Assembly: GCF_008369065.1 (NCBI RefSeq)
Contig: NZ_VDFC01000047.1
Coordinates: forward strand, 562,901-599,217
Reading direction: 5' to 3'
DNA length: 36,317 nt
From: Streptomyces apricus
GTDB taxonomy: Bacteria > Actinomycetota > Actinomycetes > Streptomycetales > Streptomycetaceae
The notes below the pieces were generated by a model that saw nothing but the letters and a program-made list of their open reading frames with translations, had not been told where the DNA came from and made no database searches. Both the position numbers and the translations under genes were made by a program. Positions 32,731-36,317 of this stretch are shown here, one piece after another; position 1 is the first letter of the stretch; every line of letters begins with the position of its first letter.

Positions 32731-35259
32731 ATGTTCCGTACCGCCCTGCGCAACGTGCTCGCGCACAAGGCCAGGCTGTTGATGACCGTGCTCGCCGTGA
32801 TGCTGGGCGTGGCGTTCGTCTCCGGCACCCTGGTGTTCACCAACACCATCTCGGACGCCTACCAGAAGAGTTCGGCGAAGGGCTTCGACCAGGTCGACGT
32901 CGCCGTACAGCCGGAGTACGCCGAGGACAAGGGCGACAAGCTCGGCAAGGACCCGGAGCTGACCCGCCCGCTGCTGGACAAGGCCGCGGCGGCCCCGGGC
33001 GCCGACAGCGCCATCGGCGTCGTCACCGGCTTCACCGCGATCGCCGACAAGGACGGCAAGCTGATCGGCGGCGGCTTCCAGTCGCAGGGCGGCAACTACT
33101 GGGGCGAGAAGGACCCCCGCTACCCGATCCGCACCGGCAAGGCCCCGTCCGGCAAGGACGAGGTCGCCCTCGACGTCAAAACGGCCGAGCGCGCCGGCTA
33201 CGAGGTCGGCGACAAGATCCGCATCTCGGTCGACGGCCCGGTCCTCACCCCCACCGTCACCGCGATCTTCACCACCGACGACGGCAACGTCGCCGCCGGC
33301 GGCAGCCTCGCCCTCTTCGACACGGCCACCGCGCAGCGGCTCTTCCACAAGAGCGGCACGTACGACGAGATCGACGTGAAGGCCGCCCCGGGCACCAGCC
33401 AGAGCGCGCTGCAGGCGAACCTCGACAAGGTCCTGCCGAAGGACGTCGCGTCCACGACCACCGGTCAGGAGCTCGCCGACGACCAGGCCGTCCAGATCGA
33501 GGCGTCGATGAGCGGCCTCAAGACCGGCCTGCTGGTCTTCGCCGGCATCGCCCTGTTCGTCGGCACGTTCATCATCGCCAACACCTTCACCATGCTGGTC
33601 GCCCAGCGCACCAAGGAACTGGCGCTGCTGCGCGCGGTCGGCGCCTCCCGCAAGCAGGTCACCCGCTCGGTGCTCCTGGAGGCCTTCCTGGTCGGCGCGG
33701 TCGCCGCCGTCACCGGCCTGCTCGCCGGCATCGGCATCGGCGCGGGCCTGCGCGCCCTCATGGGCACCCTGGACGCCGCCGTGCCCGACGGCCCCCTGGT
33801 GATCACCCCCGGCACGGTCGTCACCTCGTTCGCCGTCGGCATCCTGATCACCATGCTCGCCGCCTGGCTGCCGGGCCGCCGCGCCGCGAAGATCCCGCCG
33901 GTCGCCGCGATGAGCAGCGTGCACGCCGCCGCGACCACCAAGTCGCTGGTGCTGCGCAACACCCTCGGCGCCCTGTTCGCCGCGGCGGGCACCGCCGTCG
34001 TCCTCTACGCCACCACCATGAACGGCAGCGACGGCCAGGCCCCGATGGGCTTCGGCGCGGTCCTGCTGATCATCGGCGTCTTCATCCTCACCCCGCTCCT
34101 GTCCCGCCCGCTGATCGCGGGCGCCGCCCCGGCCCTGCGGATCTTCGGCGTCTCGGGCAAGCTCGCCCGGCAGAACTCCGTGCGCAACCCGCGCCGCACC
34201 GCCGCCACCGCCTCCGCGCTGATGATCGGCCTGACCCTCATCACCGGCATGACGGTGATGGCGGGCAGCCTGCAGAAGTCCATCGACAAGATGGCCACGT
34301 CCGCGCTGGAGGCCGACTACGTGGTCTCCATGGCGAACTTCAACTCCCTGTCGCCCGACGTCGAGAAGAAGCTCGCCGAGGCCGACGGCGTCACCGCCAC
34401 CAGCCCGATGCGCAACGCGCCCGCGCGCATCGAGGGCGAGACCGAGTACCTGACCGGTGTGAACGGCTCCACCATCGGCGGCCTGACCGACCTGAAGGTC
34501 GACAGCGGTTCGTTCGAGGTGGGCGACGCCCGGGTCGTCGTGGACGACGGGACGGCGAAGGACCACGGCTGGAAGGCCGGTTCGACGTTCACGGTCTCGT
34601 ACGAGGACGACAGGAAGGAGAAGCTGACGGTCGCCGGTGTGTACGAGGGCAACGAGATGATCAGCGGCATCATGGTCGACACCGCGACCCTCGCCCCGCA
34701 CGAGACGGACCCGCGCGACATGCAGGTCCTGGTGAAGACCGACGGCGGCCCGTCCGACGCGACCAAGGACGGCCTGGAGAAGGCGCTCGGTCAGAACCCC
34801 GCCGTCAAGGTCCAGGACAAGCAGGACGTCTCCAACGACATCGCGCAGATGTTCACGCTGATGCTGAACATGCTGTACGGCCTGCTGGCGATGGCCGTCA
34901 TCGTGGCCGTGCTCGGGGTCATCAACACCCTGGCCATGTCCGTCTTCGAGCGGTCGCAGGAGATCGGGATGCTCCGCGCGATCGGCCTCGACCGCAAGGG
35001 CATCAAGCGGATGGTCCGCCTGGAGTCCCTGGTCATCTCGCTGTTCGGCGGTGTGCTCGGGGTCGGTCTGGGCGTGTTCTTCGGCTGGGCGGCCGGTGAG
35101 CTGCTGGCCGGGAAGATGCCGACGTACGAACTGGTGCTGCCCTGGGACCGGATGGCCGTCTTCCTGCTGCTGGCGGCCGTGGTGGGCGTCCTGGCCGCGC
35201 TGTGGCCGGCCCGGCGGGCGGCCCGTCTGAACATGCTCTCGGCGATCAAGTCCGAGTAG
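32731..35259 (+). CDS. ABC transporter permease (FtsX/MacB type, two domains)
   Basis: 842 aa. One N-terminal membrane helix (RLLMTVLAVMLGVAFVSGTLVF) is followed by an extracellular MacB-like domain. FtsX domain 1 has three helices at about 265-400 (GLLVFAGIALFVGTFIIANTF, VAAVTGLLAGIGIGAGLRAL). The pattern then repeats: more extracellular sequence and FtsX domain 2 near the C-terminus (LLAMAVIVAVLGVINTLAMSVFERSQEIGMLRAIG). ATG at 32731 has a weak GAGAAG upstream. It forms the export pore or mechanotransmission unit with the preceding ATPase. Confidence 0.9.
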   Translation: MFRTALRNVLAHKARLLMTVLAVMLGVAFVSGTLVFTNTISDAYQKSSAKGFDQVDVAVQPEYAEDKGDKLGKDPELTRPLLDKAAAAPGADSAIGVVTGFTAIADKDGKLIGGGFQSQGGNYWGEKDPRYPIRTGKAPSGKDEVALDVKTAERAGYEVGDKIRISVDGPVLTPTVTAIFTTDDGNVAAGGSLALFDTATAQRLFHKSGTYDEIDVKAAPGTSQSALQANLDKVLPKDVASTTTGQELADDQAVQIEASMSGLKTGLLVFAGIALFVGTFIIANTFTMLVAQRTKELALLRAVGASRKQVTRSVLLEAFLVGAVAAVTGLLAGIGIGAGLRALMGTLDAAVPDGPLVITPGTVVTSFAVGILITMLAAWLPGRRAAKIPPVAAMSSVHAAATTKSLVLRNTLGALFAAAGTAVVLYATTMNGSDGQAPMGFGAVLLIIGVFILTPLLSRPLIAGAAPALRIFGVSGKLARQNSVRNPRRTAATASALMIGLTLITGMTVMAGSLQKSIDKMATSALEADYVVSMANFNSLSPDVEKKLAEADGVTATSPMRNAPARIEGETEYLTGVNGSTIGGLTDLKVDSGSFEVGDARVVVDDGTAKDHGWKAGSTFTVSYEDDRKEKLTVAGVYEGNEMISGIMVDTATLAPHETDPRDMQVLVKTDGGPSDATKDGLEKALGQNPAVKVQDKQDVSNDIAQMFTLMLNMLYGLLAMAVIVAVLGVINTLAMSVFERSQEIGMLRAIGLDRKGIKRMVRLESLVISLFGGVLGVGLGVFFGWAAGELLAGKMPTYELVLPWDRMAVFLLLAAVVGVLAALWPARRAARLNMLSAIKSE

Positions 35260-35299
35260 CGGCGCCGCCGTTCCGCAGCGAGGGACTCCGTCCCGCAGC

Positions 35300-35333
35300 G
35301 AGGGGCCCCGTTCCGCCGGGAACGGGGCCCCTC
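35300..35333. terminator. Bidirectional terminator
   Basis: A 15-bp stem GAGGGGCCCCGTTCC (35300-35314) with its complement (35319-35333), loop GCCG. It separates the convergent permease and methyltransferase genes. Confidence 0.82.
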
Positions 35334-35351
35334 CTCGTGCGTCCGGTCCGC

Positions 35352-36317
35352 TCAGTTCCAGGTACGGGTCCGCAGCGGCAGGCCCGACGCGCCGGACTGC
35401 GGCGTCCGTACCGCCAGCACCTGGTTGACGCCGATCTGGTTGCGCTCGAAGGCGAGCGCCGAGGCGGCCATGTAGAGGCGCCAGACACGGGCCCGGCCGG
35501 GACCGGCGAGGCGGACGGCCTCCGGCCAGCGCGCCTCCAGGTCGGCCACCCAGCGGCGCAGGGTCAGCGCGTAGTGCTCGCGGATCGACTCGACGTCGCG
35601 CACCTCGAACCCGGCGCGCTCCAGCTGGGTCACGGTCTCGCCGATCGGCGCGAGCTCCCCGTCCGGGAAGACGTACGCGTCGATGAACCCGTCGAGCTCG
35701 TACGCCGACTCGTCCTGCCAGGGACGGCGCCCGATCTGGTGGTTCAGCAGCCGTCCGCCGGGCTTCAGCAGGCCGAACAGGTCCCTGGCGTACTCCAGGT
35801 AGCGCTCGCTGCCGACGTGTTCGGCCATGCCGATGGAGGAGATCGCGTCGTACGGGCCGTCGGCGACGTCGCGGTAGTCCTGGACGCGGATCTCGACCCG
35901 GTCGGTGAGCCCTTCCTGGGCGACGCGCTTGCGGGCGTACGCGGCCTGCTCCTGCGACAGCGTCACGCCGACGACGCGCACGCCGTACTCGCGGGCGGCG
36001 TGGACGGCCATCGAGCCCCAGCCGCAGCCGACGTCGAGCAGCCGCATGCCGGGCTTCAGGTCCAGCTTGCGGGCGACCAGGGAGAGCTTGTCGCGCTGGG
36101 CGTCCTCCAGGGTGCCGTCCGGGGTCTCCCAATAGGCGCACGAGTAGACCATGGAGGGGCCGAGGACGAGCTCGTAGAAGTCGTTGCCGACGTCGTAGTG
36201 GTGGCTGATCGCCCGGCGGTCGCTGCGCTTGGTGTGCAGGCGGGAGAGCCGGGAGTGTCTGCGCACCTCCTCGCGGGGCGGGGCGGGCGGCAGCGGGGGG
36301 CCCGCCAGCCGTACGAG
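35352..36317 (-). CDS. cfa: Cyclopropane-fatty-acyl-phospholipid synthase-type methyltransferase (5' end beyond window)
   Basis: SAM-dependent enzyme adding a methylene bridge to unsaturated phospholipid chains. ISHHYDVGNDFYELVLG and MVYSCAYWE are the family's hallmark. The SAM site is LLDVGCGWGSMAVHAA, with EHVG and QIGRRPW further on, ending in the CFA C-terminal domain. The frame stays open to the window end, with no stop upstream of GTG 36266, so the gene probably starts outside. A start at 36266 directly after GAGGAG is less likely. The 322 codons seen include all catalytic parts. Confidence 0.85.
   Translation of the reverse strand, partial: LVRLAGPPLPPAPPREEVRRHSRLSRLHTKRSDRRAISHHYDVGNDFYELVLGPSMVYSCAYWETPDGTLEDAQRDKLSLVARKLDLKPGMRLLDVGCGWGSMAVHAAREYGVRVVGVTLSQEQAAYARKRVAQEGLTDRVEIRVQDYRDVADGPYDAISSIGMAEHVGSERYLEYARDLFGLLKPGGRLLNHQIGRRPWQDESAYELDGFIDAYVFPDGELAPIGETVTQLERAGFEVRDVESIREHYALTLRRWVADLEARWPEAVRLAGPGRARVWRLYMAASALAFERNQIGVNQVLAVRTPQSGASGLPLRTRTWN

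Noticed and set aside
32485..36141. 1218-aa minus-strand open frame
   Set aside because: Low-complexity Arg/Gly/Asp-rich shadow of the ABC permease and the methyltransferase on the other frames.

Overview
The window is high-GC actinobacterial DNA, almost certainly from Streptomyces. The evidence is GC-rich third codon positions, a tRNA-Leu with anticodon TAA (bldA, the UUA tRNA), abundant intergenic palindromes of the GCGCAGTTCCCC type, and housekeeping genes of Streptomyces type.

The central claim is a complete Tn7-like transposon of about 21.1 kb, at 763-21853, inserted between two divergent chromosomal genes. The boundaries are read directly from the sequence. There is a 5-bp direct duplication GGGGC on each side (758-762 and 21854-21858). 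The element has 27-bp terminal inverted repeats that match at 24 positions and start TGAGAGCCG. Both ends carry extra copies of an AATGAGAGTG/ATGATAGTG-like motif that look like transposase binding sites.

Region by region: (1) 1-640, the 5' part of an aromatic amino acid lyase gene (minus strand, cut by the window edge) with an odd MIO loop and a 36-nt internal repeat. (2) 763-8247, the transposition module: tniQ1-tnsA-tnsB-tnsC-tniQ2 in one direction and a third tniQ facing it. (3) 8655-12537, a three-gene ABC-3C-like defence operon with 4-nt overlaps. (4) 12845-14012, two decayed IS5-family copies side by side. (5) 13949-16326, an XRE regulator, a DUF6083-like gene and a divergent Cys/His-rich gene around a three-copy operator. 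(6) 16358-19546, an XRE repressor, an ImmA/IrrE peptidase and an HNH-STAND-TPR protein in one apparent operon. (7) 19668-21677, a divergent short type II CBASS-like operon: CD-NTase, E2-like protein and membrane effector. (8) 21854-36317, chromosomal backbone: small membrane protein, cystathionine beta-synthase, SGNH hydrolase, thiolase, small hypotheticals, Bax inhibitor-1 protein, pobA, bldA, an ABC exporter pair, and a cyclopropane fatty acid synthase-type methyltransferase cut by the window end.

The transposon reads as a mobile defence island, with three candidate antiphage modules moved by one TnsABC/TniQ machine. The XRE/ImmA pair resembles the CapH/CapP regulators of CBASS and sits where it could control both the CBASS operon and the STAND gene. 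tniQ1, tnsB, tniQ2 and the Cys/His-rich cargo gene contain TTA codons. Their translation is therefore expected to depend on bldA, which lies in the same window, linking transposition to development. The functional assignments are inferred from motifs and gene order; no searches were run.
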